64,000 nt of DNA from Streptomyces sp. NBC_00448 (lineage in GTDB: Bacteria; Actinomycetota; Actinomycetes; Streptomycetales; Streptomycetaceae). This document shows, in pieces, positions 54,301-62,452 of the stretch; within the stretch, counting starts at the first letter, position 1; each line of letters begins with the position of its first letter. The DNA lies in NCBI RefSeq assembly GCF_036014115.1, contig NZ_CP107913.1, positions 124,001 through 188,000 of the forward strand, written 5' to 3'. The notes below the pieces were generated by a model that did no database searches, had not been told where the DNA came from, and saw only the letters and a list, made by a program, of their open reading frames with translations. The translations under genes were made by a program, and so were the position numbers.

Positions 54301-54708
54301 GTGCCCGTCAAACGCGCGCAGCGGTTCATCTGCGGCCGGCGCACCCTGGTCCCGGCCGCGCTGGGCCACACCGTGCTGGAGCTTGCCAATGCTGGCAATG
54401 GCTACGTCTACACCAGGGACGACGTGAGCATCAGCTTGGTCTGCACGATCGAAGCTCATCCCGCGAGCCGGATTCACCACGGGGCGGTGCTCAACCTGCG
54501 CGGGCGGGAGGCGGGGACGCTGTGGGCTCAGTGGCGAGACCGCAGCGACCCGACCACCGTGGTCGAGAAGGCTGACTGCTCGGCCGGCCGCGAAGCGGAC
54601 AACTCGTGCAGTGAGTTCAAGGGCCACCCGGGCGGCCACAGCTGGGAGTTGGACGACCCACCCCGGATCGCGGCCGAATTCCCCCTCCCCCGCCGGCCGG
54701 CGCCGTAA
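54301..54708 (+). CDS. Hypothetical protein
   Basis: 135 residues from GTG 54301, with AGGAG 9 bases upstream. 'VLELANAGNGYVYTRDDVSI', 'SLVCTIEAHPASRIHHGAVL' and 'GTLWAQWRDRSDPTTV' look like a beta-rich domain. No family recognised. Same strand as the preceding small genes. Confidence 0.62.
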   Translation: MPVKRAQRFICGRRTLVPAALGHTVLELANAGNGYVYTRDDVSISLVCTIEAHPASRIHHGAVLNLRGREAGTLWAQWRDRSDPTTVVEKADCSAGREADNSCSEFKGHPGGHSWELDDPPRIAAEFPLPRRPAP

Positions 54709-54747
54709 GCACTGGTCCGCGTTTCGATCCGACCGACAAGGACGTGA

Positions 54748-55257
54748 ATGACCAGCTCAGCTCTTCCTGTTCCTGCCGTGGGCCCAGCCGAGACCTGCGG
54801 CGGCCCTGGGGCGCGATGGACGATCACCACGACGACCGGGCTCAAGGTCACCGGCTACCTGCCGGCGTGGGCAGCCGAGGACCCCAGTGAGGCCGGAGTG
54901 CTCGTCGAACAGCTCGGGGCCCGGCTGAGCGACATCAGCCACCACGCCGCGTTCCGTGATCAGTTCATCGACGCTGACGACGGGCGCGGTCAGCAGATAC
55001 TTTCCGGCAGCATCGATTGCAACCCGTATGCCGAAGATCCCGAGCCCCGCGTTCCGACGGCCGCCGTCAACGTCACGTCGGTGTGCCGCGTCGGGGATCT
55101 CGACCCGGACGGACTCGCGAAGTTCTCCGCTCAGCTTCGTGCTGCTCGGGAGTGGCCAAGGCCCACCACAGCCGGCGCCTCCCGCACCGGGGGCGACCTT
55201 GGCGTGCCTGGTCGCAGCCGCTTGGACGACGATCGACCGGCTCGGGCGGTGGCTTGA
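54748..55257 (+). CDS. DUF6907-like protein
   Basis: 169 residues. 'WTITTTTGLKVTGYLPAWAA', 'VLVEQLGARLSDISHHAAF' and 'VNVTSVCRVGDLDPDGLAKF' match by recall the DUF6907 group found in Streptomyces accessory regions beside XRE regulators. The last 35 residues overlap the MazG-like frame and are less convincing. ATG 54748 follows AAGGACG. Confidence 0.68.
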   Translation: MTSSALPVPAVGPAETCGGPGARWTITTTTGLKVTGYLPAWAAEDPSEAGVLVEQLGARLSDISHHAAFRDQFIDADDGRGQQILSGSIDCNPYAEDPEPRVPTAAVNVTSVCRVGDLDPDGLAKFSAQLRAAREWPRPTTAGASRTGGDLGVPGRSRLDDDRPARAVA

Positions 55258-55555
55258 CGAGAAGGACAACGCGACGCCGGAGACTGCGCGGCTGCTGCGG
55301 CTCTCGGAGGAGGTCGGCGAGGTCGCGCAGGCGGCGATGGGCGCCACGGCGGCCAACCCCCGAAAGAGCGGTTCGCACACGTGGGAGGACGTCCAGCACG
55401 AGCTGTGCGACGTCGTTCTCAGCAGCAGGGCGGCCCTGGCCACGCTCACCCCGGACGCGGGCAAGGTGTTTCAGGAGCGGCTGGGCATCCTCGCCCAGCG
55501 GTCACTGTCCCAGCTGGATACGGCGGGGCACGGTCTGCACCCCGACTCCTGGTAG
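55139..55555 (+). CDS. MazG-like nucleotide pyrophosphohydrolase-family protein
   Basis: 138 residues; the domain starts near residue 35 with 'WTTIDRLGRWLDEKDNATPE', then 'LLRLSEEVGEVAQAAMGATA' (the EExxE metal-binding helix) and 'TWEDVQHELCDVVLSSRAAL', the typical second ExxD helix. MazG-like proteins hydrolyse NTPs or aberrant nucleotides. Start GTG 55139 lies inside DUF6907; the true start may be later. Confidence 0.78.
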   Translation: MLLGSGQGPPQPAPPAPGATLACLVAAAWTTIDRLGRWLDEKDNATPETARLLRLSEEVGEVAQAAMGATAANPRKSGSHTWEDVQHELCDVVLSSRAALATLTPDAGKVFQERLGILAQRSLSQLDTAGHGLHPDSW

Positions 55556-55599
55556 CCGCTGCTGCGGGCGGGTGGGGCGGCGGTTCCGGATCTGGCCCG

Positions 55600-56133
55600 C
55601 TACCGGGACGGTTCCTCTCCGTCCGCCACGGACTTTTCCAGGAGCGTGAACGACTTGGGCGTACCACCCGGTTGCGGCTTTCCCTCCTTGCGTCCGACAA
55701 CCCGATATCCGGCATCGAGGTAATACGCGTTCAGCGGTGCGTTGTCGGCCAGGCAGTCCAGACGTACCAGCGGTCGGCCCGCCTCGGCCACGCGGCGCTC
55801 CGCGACTCGCAGAAGCCGCCGTCCCGTACCGGGCGGGACACTGCCGCGGTCCACCATCAGCCGGTGCACATAGCCGGCCGTCGACGGCTGCGGCCCCCAT
55901 GCCTCCTCGTCCTGCCACCACAACTCCCAGGCCCCGACGGCACGCCCGGCGGCTTCCGCGAGCCATACCTCCCCGTTCTCCATGATCCGGCGGAAGTGAT
56001 CCACGCCCAGCTCGCCGGGCCGCCACTGACCGGTGACGCCTTGGGCGAGCATCCAGTGGGCGGCGTCGTCGCGTAGGCGCACGACAGAGGCAAGGTCGGC
56101 GTCGGTGGCGAGGCGGAAGCGGAGGGTGTTCAC
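55600..56133 (-). CDS. GNAT-family N-acetyltransferase
   Basis: 177 residues. GNAT pattern: 'LRFRLATDADLASVVRLRDD', 'AGYVHRLMVDRGSVPPGTGR' with the acetyl-CoA loop 'GTGRRLL', 'LVRLDCLADNAPLNAYYLDA' and 'GYRVVGRKEG'. GTG 56133. Convergent with the MazG-like gene. Substrate unknown. Confidence 0.92.
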   Translation of the reverse strand: MNTLRFRLATDADLASVVRLRDDAAHWMLAQGVTGQWRPGELGVDHFRRIMENGEVWLAEAAGRAVGAWELWWQDEEAWGPQPSTAGYVHRLMVDRGSVPPGTGRRLLRVAERRVAEAGRPLVRLDCLADNAPLNAYYLDAGYRVVGRKEGKPQPGGTPKSFTLLEKSVADGEEPSR

Positions 56134-56179
56134 GTCTCGATCTTCGCACGCGCGTTCCCGCGCGGATACGCGGTCCGCG

Positions 56180-56740
56180 GGTCGGTCAGGTCACCGTCCC
56201 GGGCCGCCGAGGTGCGCGCTGCGATGGCAGGGGCAGGCGCAGACGACACGTTGCTGGAGATCCGGCAGCTCGATCTGCTGTCGGACGGGGGATGGGCGGT
56301 CGCGACCGCGGGCTGCCGGTTCGTACTGCACGTTGCCTCCCCCTTCGTCACAACGAAACCGAAGGACCCGGAGGACCTGATCCGCCCCGCCGTTCAGGGC
56401 ACGACGCGGGCGATCGACGCGGCACTCGATGCAGACGTGGTGCGCGTGGTCGTCACCTCGGCTCTGGCGACGGTGCAGTTCGCCCCGGCGCGCAGAGATC
56501 ACGTCTTCACGGCATCCGACTGGACCCCACCGGACCGCCGCGGGCTCGGTGCCTACAGAGTTTCGAAGGGACGGGCCGAGCGCGCGGCCTGGGACATCGC
56601 CGACCGACGCGGCGCGCGCGACCGGCTCGCCGTCATCAACCCGGGCGCGGTGATTGGGCCCCTCTCTCCGACGACCCGGGAACCTCGGTCACGGCGATCC
56701 AGCAGATCATGGCCGGCCAGGTGACGACCTCGCACCGCTC
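56180..56740 (+). pseudogene. NAD-dependent epimerase/dehydratase (dihydroflavonol reductase-like), broken
   Basis: The middle is clear: 'LEIRQLDLLSDGGWAVATAG', 'CRFVLHVASPFVTTKPKDPE', 'VRVVVTSALATVQFA', 'RGLGAYRVSKGRAERAAWD' (YxxxK), 'LAVINPGAVIGP'. The N-terminal GxxGxxG strand is absent and a frameshift near 56660 moves the sequence to 'SDDPGTSVTAIQQIMAG', after which homology ends. Confidence 0.82.
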
Positions 56741-56789
56741 CCAGGACGCCTTCGAGCCTGTTCTTGATCCCGGGAGCGGCCTCGTGGTC

Positions 56790-56858
56790 TTGACGCTCGA
56801 CAGTGAACTGTCGCCAGGGTCCTGATCTTGACGCTCGACGGTGTGCTGCGGCTAGGGT
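56790..56858 (+). promoter_or_regulatory. Two tandem MerR-type promoters with 19-base spacers
   Basis: Unit 1: TTGACG at 56790-56795 and CAGGGT at 56815-56820. Unit 2: TTGACG at 56828-56833 and TAGGGT at 56853-56858. Both spacers are 19 bases and both begin CTCGAC. Unit 1 holds a perfect dyad CGACAGT-GA-ACTGTCG (56798-56813). Over-long spacers with a dyad are a MerR-family hallmark. Unit 2 would start RNA at about the ATG of the HAD gene. Confidence 0.6.
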
Positions 56859-56865
56859 CGCGATC

Positions 56866-57561
56866 ATGACGATCAAGGGTGTGTTGTTCGACGCGTCCGG
56901 GACCCTGCTGCGGATCGAGTCAGCGCGGAGCTGGCTGCGCGGGGTGCTCGACGACCGTGGCATCGATGCCTCTGACGAGGAGGTACGCCGGTACGGGGAG
57001 CGGCTCGACGCCGTGGGGGCCGTACCCGGTGGCACGCCGCCACGGGTGGTGCCGGATCGGTTGGCCGCGGTGTGGCAGGCGCGCGACAGCAGCGAGGAGG
57101 CGCACCGTGCGGCGTTCACCGGTCTGGCGCGGCAGGCGGAGCTGCCCTGGGAGGGCCTGTACGACGCGCTGTACGAGCGGACGTTCCAGCCCGCCGCGTG
57201 GCGGCTCTACCCGGACGCCCTCGACGTGCTGCGCGGACTGCGCGAGCGGGGTGTGCGGATCGCGGTCGTGAGCAACGTCGGCTGGGACTGGCGGCCGGTT
57301 TTCGACGCGCTCGGCCTCACGCCGTACATCGACGCCAACATATTCTCGTACGAGGTGGGGATGGACAAACCCGATCCACGGATCTTCCGGCTCGCCTGCG
57401 ACCAGTTGGGCGTCAACCCCGCCGAAGCACTGATGGTCGGTGACGAGCGGCAGAAGGACGGCGGGGCCGAGGCGGTCGGGTGCCGCTACCTGCCGGTGGA
57501 GCACCTTCCGGTAGAGAGCCGACCGGACGGGCTGCAGGCTGTGCTCGGGATGGTGGCGTGA
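56866..57561 (+). CDS. HAD-superfamily hydrolase with a D-x-S motif I
   Basis: 231 residues. Motif I 'LFDASGTLL' keeps nucleophile Asp9 but has Ser at the usual second Asp (position 11); motif II 'IAVVSNVGWDW', motif III Lys in 'GMDKPDPRIF', motif IV 'LMVGDERQKDGGAEAVG'. Phosphatase activity may be changed by the Ser. The ATG lies 7 bases after a TAGGGT -10-like box, so translation is probably leaderless. Confidence 0.92.
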   Translation: MTIKGVLFDASGTLLRIESARSWLRGVLDDRGIDASDEEVRRYGERLDAVGAVPGGTPPRVVPDRLAAVWQARDSSEEAHRAAFTGLARQAELPWEGLYDALYERTFQPAAWRLYPDALDVLRGLRERGVRIAVVSNVGWDWRPVFDALGLTPYIDANIFSYEVGMDKPDPRIFRLACDQLGVNPAEALMVGDERQKDGGAEAVGCRYLPVEHLPVESRPDGLQAVLGMVA

Positions 57562-57884
57562 CGCTGCCGCTCCGTTCGTCAGCTTCGGCAATGGCCGGGT
57601 TCTGACCGAAGAGGCCATCCGGATGCGTTCGCGATGCGGTGTGGTGGGCGGCTACGACCGCGGCCTTTGGGCTCTTGGCCCAGGTTGCCGATCAGCCGAC
57701 GGACCTGGCGGGCTGTGCGGCGAGTGCTGTGCTGGAGATCGTCGTGGGCGAAGCCGCTGATCGACTGCGGCGCGCTTCTCATGAGGATGACGGCCGCCCG
57801 AGTGAGGGGGCGGCAGAGGCCCGCCCTCGTCCACCTCGCCGACTACCAAGCACGACCGAGCACACGGCCGCCCGAGTTCGAGGT
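57562..57884. other. Intergenic stretch between convergent genes
   Basis: About 320 bases between HAD and the GntR-TetR gene. A frame near 57639-57800 ('VWWAATTAAFGLLAQVADQP') could be a gene scrap, but no start, stop or family supports it. Confidence 0.35.
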
Positions 57885-58796
57885 TCAGCAGTCTCCGGAT
57901 CGCACGATCAGCGCTTCGACTCCGTCCAGCATGCGTGCGAGTCCGAACTCGAAGAGCGTGTCGAGTTCGAGGTCGAACTCCTCCTGGTCGAAGAGGGTGG
58001 ACAAGGTCGGGTAGGACCCGGCGGTCTGGATCGTCTCCATCCGCGGCTCGTTGGAGGCCATCCACTCCTCGGGCGTCATGCCGGTCTCCTGCCACGCCTG
58101 CGACTCCAACTCGACGGCGGCCGCCACGCCCTGGGCATAGCCGATGAGAGCGAGGTGGACGTGGATGATCTGGGTCGGCGTCAATCCCAAGCCCTTCAGG
58201 GCGCTGAGGACCCGCTCGATGTAGCGCATCGCGTGGGGGGAGGCCGTCGGCCTGGTGAGAGCCGACATGGCTCGCGCCAGCCAGGGGTGGCGCCGGTACC
58301 GCCCCCACAACCACCGTGCCTCCCGCTCCAGTTGCGCTCGCCAGCCGGGTGGTCGCGGACCCGGCGGCTCTCCGTCGAGCACCGACTCCGACATCAGCCG
58401 GACGAGTTCGCCCTTGCTCGGGACATGGCGGTACAGCGCCATCGTGGACACGCCGAAGTCGGTGGCGATTCGGCGCATGGACAGTGCGGTGAGCCCCTCG
58501 ACATCGGCGAGAGCGATCGCGGCGTGGATGATGCGATCTCGGGTGAGTCCGTGGTGGGGCGTCGAGGGCCGTTCTCGTCCCGGCTCGGCCACCACCGTGC
58601 CGACGCCGGGCACGGCCCGCACCAGCCCCTCCTGGTTCAGGGTGGCGAGCGCCTTCGTCGCGGTCGCCATGGCGACGCCCCATTCCCGGGTGAGGTGCCG
58701 GGTGGAGGGGACGCGGTCACCGGGCGCGAGCTCGCCAGAGGCGATACGTCGACGGATGTCACCGGCGATGCGGAGATAGGGCGGTTCCATGGCCAT
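57885..58796 (-). CDS. GntR-TetR fusion regulator
   Basis: 303 residues. Residues 8-75 form a GntR winged helix ('YLRIAGDIRRRIASGELAPG', 'TREWGVAMATATKALATLNQ'), and 82-303 a TetR protein ('RIIHAAIALADVEGLTALSM', 'RRIATDFGVSTMALYRHVPS') with a TetR_C-type effector domain. Two DNA-binding units in one chain are known in streptomycetes. Divergent from a DHA2 efflux pump, which it probably represses. ATG 58796 or 58790. Confidence 0.92.
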   Translation of the reverse strand: MAMEPPYLRIAGDIRRRIASGELAPGDRVPSTRHLTREWGVAMATATKALATLNQEGLVRAVPGVGTVVAEPGRERPSTPHHGLTRDRIIHAAIALADVEGLTALSMRRIATDFGVSTMALYRHVPSKGELVRLMSESVLDGEPPGPRPPGWRAQLEREARWLWGRYRRHPWLARAMSALTRPTASPHAMRYIERVLSALKGLGLTPTQIIHVHLALIGYAQGVAAAVELESQAWQETGMTPEEWMASNEPRMETIQTAGSYPTLSTLFDQEEFDLELDTLFEFGLARMLDGVEALIVRSGDC

Positions 58797-58799
58797 GAC

Positions 58800-58816
58800 T
58801 GCACTGTACTAGTGCA
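58800..58816. promoter_or_regulatory. Operator-like inverted repeat
   Basis: TGCACT-GTACT-AGTGCA is a perfect 6-base inverted repeat around 5 bases, just upstream of the GntR-TetR start. A second GTACTAG lies at 58859-58865 nearer the pump gene. It is the best candidate site for the fusion regulator. Confidence 0.6.
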
Positions 58817-58911
58817 CTTGCGAGTAGTTCAGGCTGGTCAAGACGGCAGAGTACGGGGTGTACTAGGCCCCTGCTTGCGGTGTACGCCTTGTGCTCGGTT
58901 CCCTGCCGTTC

Positions 58912-60474
58912 ATGGAGAACACACCCGGCCCCCGCGCGGGGCGCAAGGAATGGACCGCCCTCGGCGTCCTGATGCTGCCCCTGGCACTCGTCTCGATGGA
59001 CGTCTCCGTCCTGTACTTCGCGATCCCCTCCATCAGTCAGGACCTGGAGCCCAGCGCCACGCAGCAGTTGTGGATTCTCGACATGTACGGCTTCGTCCTC
59101 GCCGGGCTGCTCATCCCGATGGGTGCGTTCGGCGACCGGATCGGCCGACGCAGACTGGTGCTCATGGGCGCGGTCCTCTTCGGAGCGGCCTCGGCTGCCG
59201 CCGCGTACGCGCACACGGCCGAACTGCTCATCGCCGTACGGGCGCTGCTGGGTCTCGGCGGCGCTGCCTTGATGCCCTCGACGCTCGGCCTGATCCGCAA
59301 CCTCTTCCTCGACGACAGGCAGCGCGGCAAGGCGGTGACCTTGTGGACCGCCGTCATGACGACGGGCATCTCACTGGGGCCCGTGGTCAGCGGCCTGCTG
59401 CTGGAGCACTTCTGGTGGGGCGCGGTCTTCCTGATCAACGTGCCCGCGATGGCGCTGCTCCTCGTGCTGGTGCCGTTCCTGGTGCCCGAGTACAAGTCGG
59501 CGAAGCGCGAGCGCGTGGACCTGCTGAGCGCGGTGCTGTCGCTCGGCGCGGTGCTCCTGGTCATCTACGGAGTCAAGGAGTGGGCGCGGAACGGGTACGA
59601 GCCGCTGCCCGCTCTCGCCATCGGCGTGGGGCTCGTGCTCGGGATCGTCTTCGTACGCCGGCAGAAGCGCCTCGCGCATCCGATGGTCGACCTCGGGCTG
59701 CTCGGCCGGCGAGCCTTCGGCGGCCCGGTGCTCGCCAATCTCCTCGCGATGTTCGCCACGGTCGGGATGGCTGTCTTCCTCACCCAGTATCTGCAGTCCG
59801 TCCTCGAGTTGAGCCCGTTCGACGCCGCGCTGTGGACCCTGGTGCCGTCCGCCGGGGTTGCCGTCGCGGCCCCGGCCGGGGCCGCGCTCGCCCAGCGTGT
59901 CGACCGCGCGTACGTCATGGGCGGCAGCTTCCTCCTGTCCGCCTGCGGGTTCCTCTGGATCGCCCAGGTACGAACCGACTCGGCACTCTGGTTCGTCCTC
60001 GCCGGCGCCTCCCTCTACGCGGGCGGCCTGGTCGCCGCCATGACCCTCGCCAACGAACTCGCCCTGGGCGCGGCCCCACCGGAACGTGCGGGATCAGCCG
60101 CGGCAGTGCTGCAGTCGGGCCAGGAGCTCGGCGGGGCGTTGGGGATGGCGATCCTCGGCTCCATCGGGGCAGCGGCCTACAGCCGCGACATGGCCGGCGC
60201 GCTGCCCCCCGGAGTACCCCAGGCCGCAGCCGCCCGCGAAACGCTGGGCGGAGCCACGGCCGCCGCGACCAGGTTGCCGAACGGGACCGCGGATGCCGTA
60301 CTGACGGCCGCTCGGGGCGCGTTCACGCACGGGATGAGCATCGCGGGGGTCGGTGCGGCCGTCGTCATGGCCGGTGCCGGACTCCTCTCGTTCACCTGGC
60401 TGAGGGGCGCAGGCAGGACGAGTCGCCCGACGGCACAGTCCGCCGACCCGCGGCCCACGACGCTCGCGCGGTAG
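58912..60474 (+). CDS. DHA2-family MFS drug transporter (14-span)
   Basis: 520 residues, about 14 helices. Motif A 'GAFGDRIGRRRLVLMGAVLF', antiporter motif C-like 'GISLGPVVSGLLLEHFWW', 'LFLINVPAMALLL'-type segment ('FLINVPAMALLLVLVPF'), and 'PERAGSAAAVLQSGQELGGA' late in the chain are all typical of QacA/EmrB-like proton antiporters. It exports cationic or hydrophobic compounds. ATG 58912 is favoured over GTG 58891. Next to its likely GntR-TetR repressor. Confidence 0.93.
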   Translation: MENTPGPRAGRKEWTALGVLMLPLALVSMDVSVLYFAIPSISQDLEPSATQQLWILDMYGFVLAGLLIPMGAFGDRIGRRRLVLMGAVLFGAASAAAAYAHTAELLIAVRALLGLGGAALMPSTLGLIRNLFLDDRQRGKAVTLWTAVMTTGISLGPVVSGLLLEHFWWGAVFLINVPAMALLLVLVPFLVPEYKSAKRERVDLLSAVLSLGAVLLVIYGVKEWARNGYEPLPALAIGVGLVLGIVFVRRQKRLAHPMVDLGLLGRRAFGGPVLANLLAMFATVGMAVFLTQYLQSVLELSPFDAALWTLVPSAGVAVAAPAGAALAQRVDRAYVMGGSFLLSACGFLWIAQVRTDSALWFVLAGASLYAGGLVAAMTLANELALGAAPPERAGSAAAVLQSGQELGGALGMAILGSIGAAAYSRDMAGALPPGVPQAAAARETLGGATAAATRLPNGTADAVLTAARGAFTHGMSIAGVGAAVVMAGAGLLSFTWLRGAGRTSRPTAQSADPRPTTLAR

Positions 60475-60578
60475 GGCACCGCACGCCGTGCGCGGCGGTG
60501 AGCGATGCTCGCGGACCCGTACGTCCCGCACGCGGCGTTCGTCCTCGACCGTGCGGATATCCCCCAGCCCGACCCAAC

Positions 60579-60620
60579 CGGGGGTCAGGGGGTCGCAGGT
60601 TCGCATCCTGTCGTCCCGAC
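60579..60620 (+). other. tRNA 3'-half (tRNA-Pro-like), probable attachment-site scar
   Basis: The sequence reads as the 3' part of a tRNA from the anticodon arm to the acceptor: variable loop, T-arm GCAGG-TTCGCAT-CCTGT, and acceptor strand CGTCCCG-A. No 5' half (D-arm, CGGGACG acceptor strand) precedes it. The fit from memory is to bacterial tRNA-Pro. Integrative elements such as pSAM2 duplicate exactly this part of a tRNA-Pro at their att sites. Confidence 0.6.
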
Positions 60621-60627
60621 AGACGGG

Positions 60628-60670
60628 GAAGCCCGCGGGCGGAGCACATCGCTCCAGCCCAGCGGGCTTC
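60628..60670 (+). terminator. Strong hairpin terminator after the tRNA fragment
   Basis: GAAGCCCGC (60628-60636) pairs with GCGGGCTTC (60662-60670), and inside it GGGC/GCCC and GGAGC/GCTCC pair again around the loop ACATC, with two single-base bulges. An 18-pair stem behind a tRNA sequence is the normal tRNA terminator pattern in actinomycetes. Confidence 0.8.
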
Positions 60671-60847
60671 GTCGCGTCCAGGAGCACTTCGGCGCGCGAT
60701 CCGCGGACGCCGCCGGGGCTCCGGCTTCGGGACTGCTTCGGGAGCAGCAGCGTGCTGAAGTGGACCCTCGGGTCACTTCATCCGCTCACGTCGACGATCG
60801 TCCCCCTGCCCCCTGCCCCCTGTCGGGCGTGGCCGGGGCAGCAGCCC

Positions 60848-61105
60848 TGACCACGCGGCCGTCCGGGAGGGGGCCGCCGACCACCCGCCCCTGACCGCCG
60901 ACCGATGCCCTGACCCGCACCGCGCTCCCCCGCGACGGACTGGTCGGCGTCAAAGGTTTCTTCGGCAGCCACGCCGGCCGCGACACCGGCGAGGTCCGCC
61001 TGGACGGACACGTCCACGAACGGACCACCTGCGCCCCGCCGACCTGCCCTGGCCGCGTCAGGCCACCGACGGCGCCTACGCGCGGACCTCGGTGACGGGC
61101 TCCGG
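60848..61105 (+). pseudogene. Degraded copy of the DUF6348 gene C-terminus
   Basis: DNA here follows 50470-50725 closely, for example 'GCGGCCGTCC', 'TCTTCGGCAGCC', 'GACACGTCCACGA' and 'CTGCCCTGGCCGCG' in the same order and strand, but with indels that break the frame. The N-terminal half is absent. With the tRNA scrap and hairpin it makes up most of the 60.5-61.2 kb gap; the rest shows no gene. Confidence 0.8.
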
Positions 61106-61186
61106 AAGTCCTCGTTCCGCCTCGCCGATCGATCGGGAGGTCGGTGCGCCGGTGCGCCCCGCGAGCGCGCGGCACGTCGACCCGGC

Positions 61187-62452
61187 TCAGTGCAGTCGGC
61201 CGAACCAGCGGACGATGGCGGCCGTGCCTGCGACATTGGAGCCCAGGTGCCGCGACCCCTCGTAGTCCGGGCTGCCGAGATCGACGACTGGTGCGTGCGC
61301 GCCGTGTGATCGCAAGGCGGCCTCGCAATGACCGGTGTTGGCATTGGCCGCCTGCTCGTCCGCGCCGGCGTCGTACAGGCGGACCGGGACGCGGGGTTTC
61401 CAGTCGCACGTGTTGTCGGCCACCCGCAGCGCTGCGGCCAGCCGGCCGGTCGGGTGGCGCAGCATGTCGAGGCCGTGGGGGGTGAGCAGCGGGCCGAGGG
61501 TGTCGGGTGTGCCGGCGAGAAGCTGCTGCCCGGTGTGCGCACCGTCGAACAGTGCCTCGATGGTGGTGTCGTACGGAGCTTGGAAGACCTCGTCCGGTGA
61601 GTCGTACAGGTGGTGCAGCCGATTCCACGCGACGAGAAGATACGCGGTGTACAAGACGCTGGATTTCGCGTCGAGGGAGCCGGCGAGCAGGGCCGGCAGT
61701 TCGGCGTGCTGGAAGTCGTACGCGCCGCTGATCGGGGCGACGGCTTCGAGCCGGAACCATCGATCGCCACCGGCTTGGAGGGTCCGCGCGAGTGCCATGG
61801 CCGCCGATGCTCCCTGGGAGAACCCGGTGACCAGCACGTCGTGTCCAAGAACCCGGCCGGTGCGTGGCACGAAGGCGCGGGCTGCCCGCAGCATGTCCAA
61901 CGAGGCGGTCGTCTCGGAGGGCACGTCCATCCAGGGGTGGGGTCCGGGACCGGCGCCGAGGCCGAGGTAGTCCGGGGCGACAGCGGCAAACCCGGCGGAC
62001 GCGTAGGTGACGGCGGGCGCGGACGCGAACCCGACCGCGGTCAGGGAGGACGGTGCATCGGCCCGGTAGCTGGCCGTGCCGTGGGCGAACGAGACGGTCC
62101 GCAACGCGTGTTCGCGGCTACGGGGGAGCACCAGCAGGCCGCTGGCGGTGGTGGGCCGACCCTCGGGGTCCACGGTGCGATACACGAGCTGGTAGGCCTC
62201 CACCCCGAACCGGATCGTGCCCGTGTCGAATCCGGCAGCGGCCACTGCCGCGGCGACGTCCTGCTTCGTCGCCAGTGTGCTCACCTGCCGAGCGGACACC
62301 AACTGTCCGCGATCGCTCGGGGCCGTCCCAGCCGCCGACGCGGTACCGGACGTCAGCGTGGCGGCGGCTGACACCAGCCCGAGCAGGACTGCCACGGCCC
62401 TGACCTGACGGAACGCGGAGCGCGAACTGCCTTTCGAATCAACGGATTTCAT
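61187..62452 (-). CDS. Secreted lipase (LIP/secretory lipase family)
   Basis: 421 residues. Signal peptide ('AVAVLLGLVSAAATLTSGTA', cut near 'ASAAG'), then a lipase of the Candida/Streptomyces secretory type: 'TASGLLVLPRSREHALRTVS', 'PDYLGLGAGPGPHPWMDV', nucleophile Ser in 'LVTGFSQGASAAMALAR', 'YDAGADEQAANANTGHCEAA' with Asp and a final region holding His in 'SRHLGSN'. ATG 62452 gives the right signal length; longer frames upstream do not. Confidence 0.9.
   Translation of the reverse strand: MKSVDSKGSSRSAFRQVRAVAVLLGLVSAAATLTSGTASAAGTAPSDRGQLVSARQVSTLATKQDVAAAVAAAGFDTGTIRFGVEAYQLVYRTVDPEGRPTTASGLLVLPRSREHALRTVSFAHGTASYRADAPSSLTAVGFASAPAVTYASAGFAAVAPDYLGLGAGPGPHPWMDVPSETTASLDMLRAARAFVPRTGRVLGHDVLVTGFSQGASAAMALARTLQAGGDRWFRLEAVAPISGAYDFQHAELPALLAGSLDAKSSVLYTAYLLVAWNRLHHLYDSPDEVFQAPYDTTIEALFDGAHTGQQLLAGTPDTLGPLLTPHGLDMLRHPTGRLAAALRVADNTCDWKPRVPVRLYDAGADEQAANANTGHCEAALRSHGAHAPVVDLGSPDYEGSRHLGSNVAGTAAIVRWFGRLH

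Noticed and set aside
60579..60620. A complete functional tRNA gene
   Set aside because: No D-arm or 5' acceptor strand precedes the T-arm, so only a 3' half is supported.
57639..60758. 1039-codon plus-strand frame
   Set aside because: It runs across the regulator gene antisense and the MFS gene in a wrong frame; only the short opening looks protein-like and has no support.
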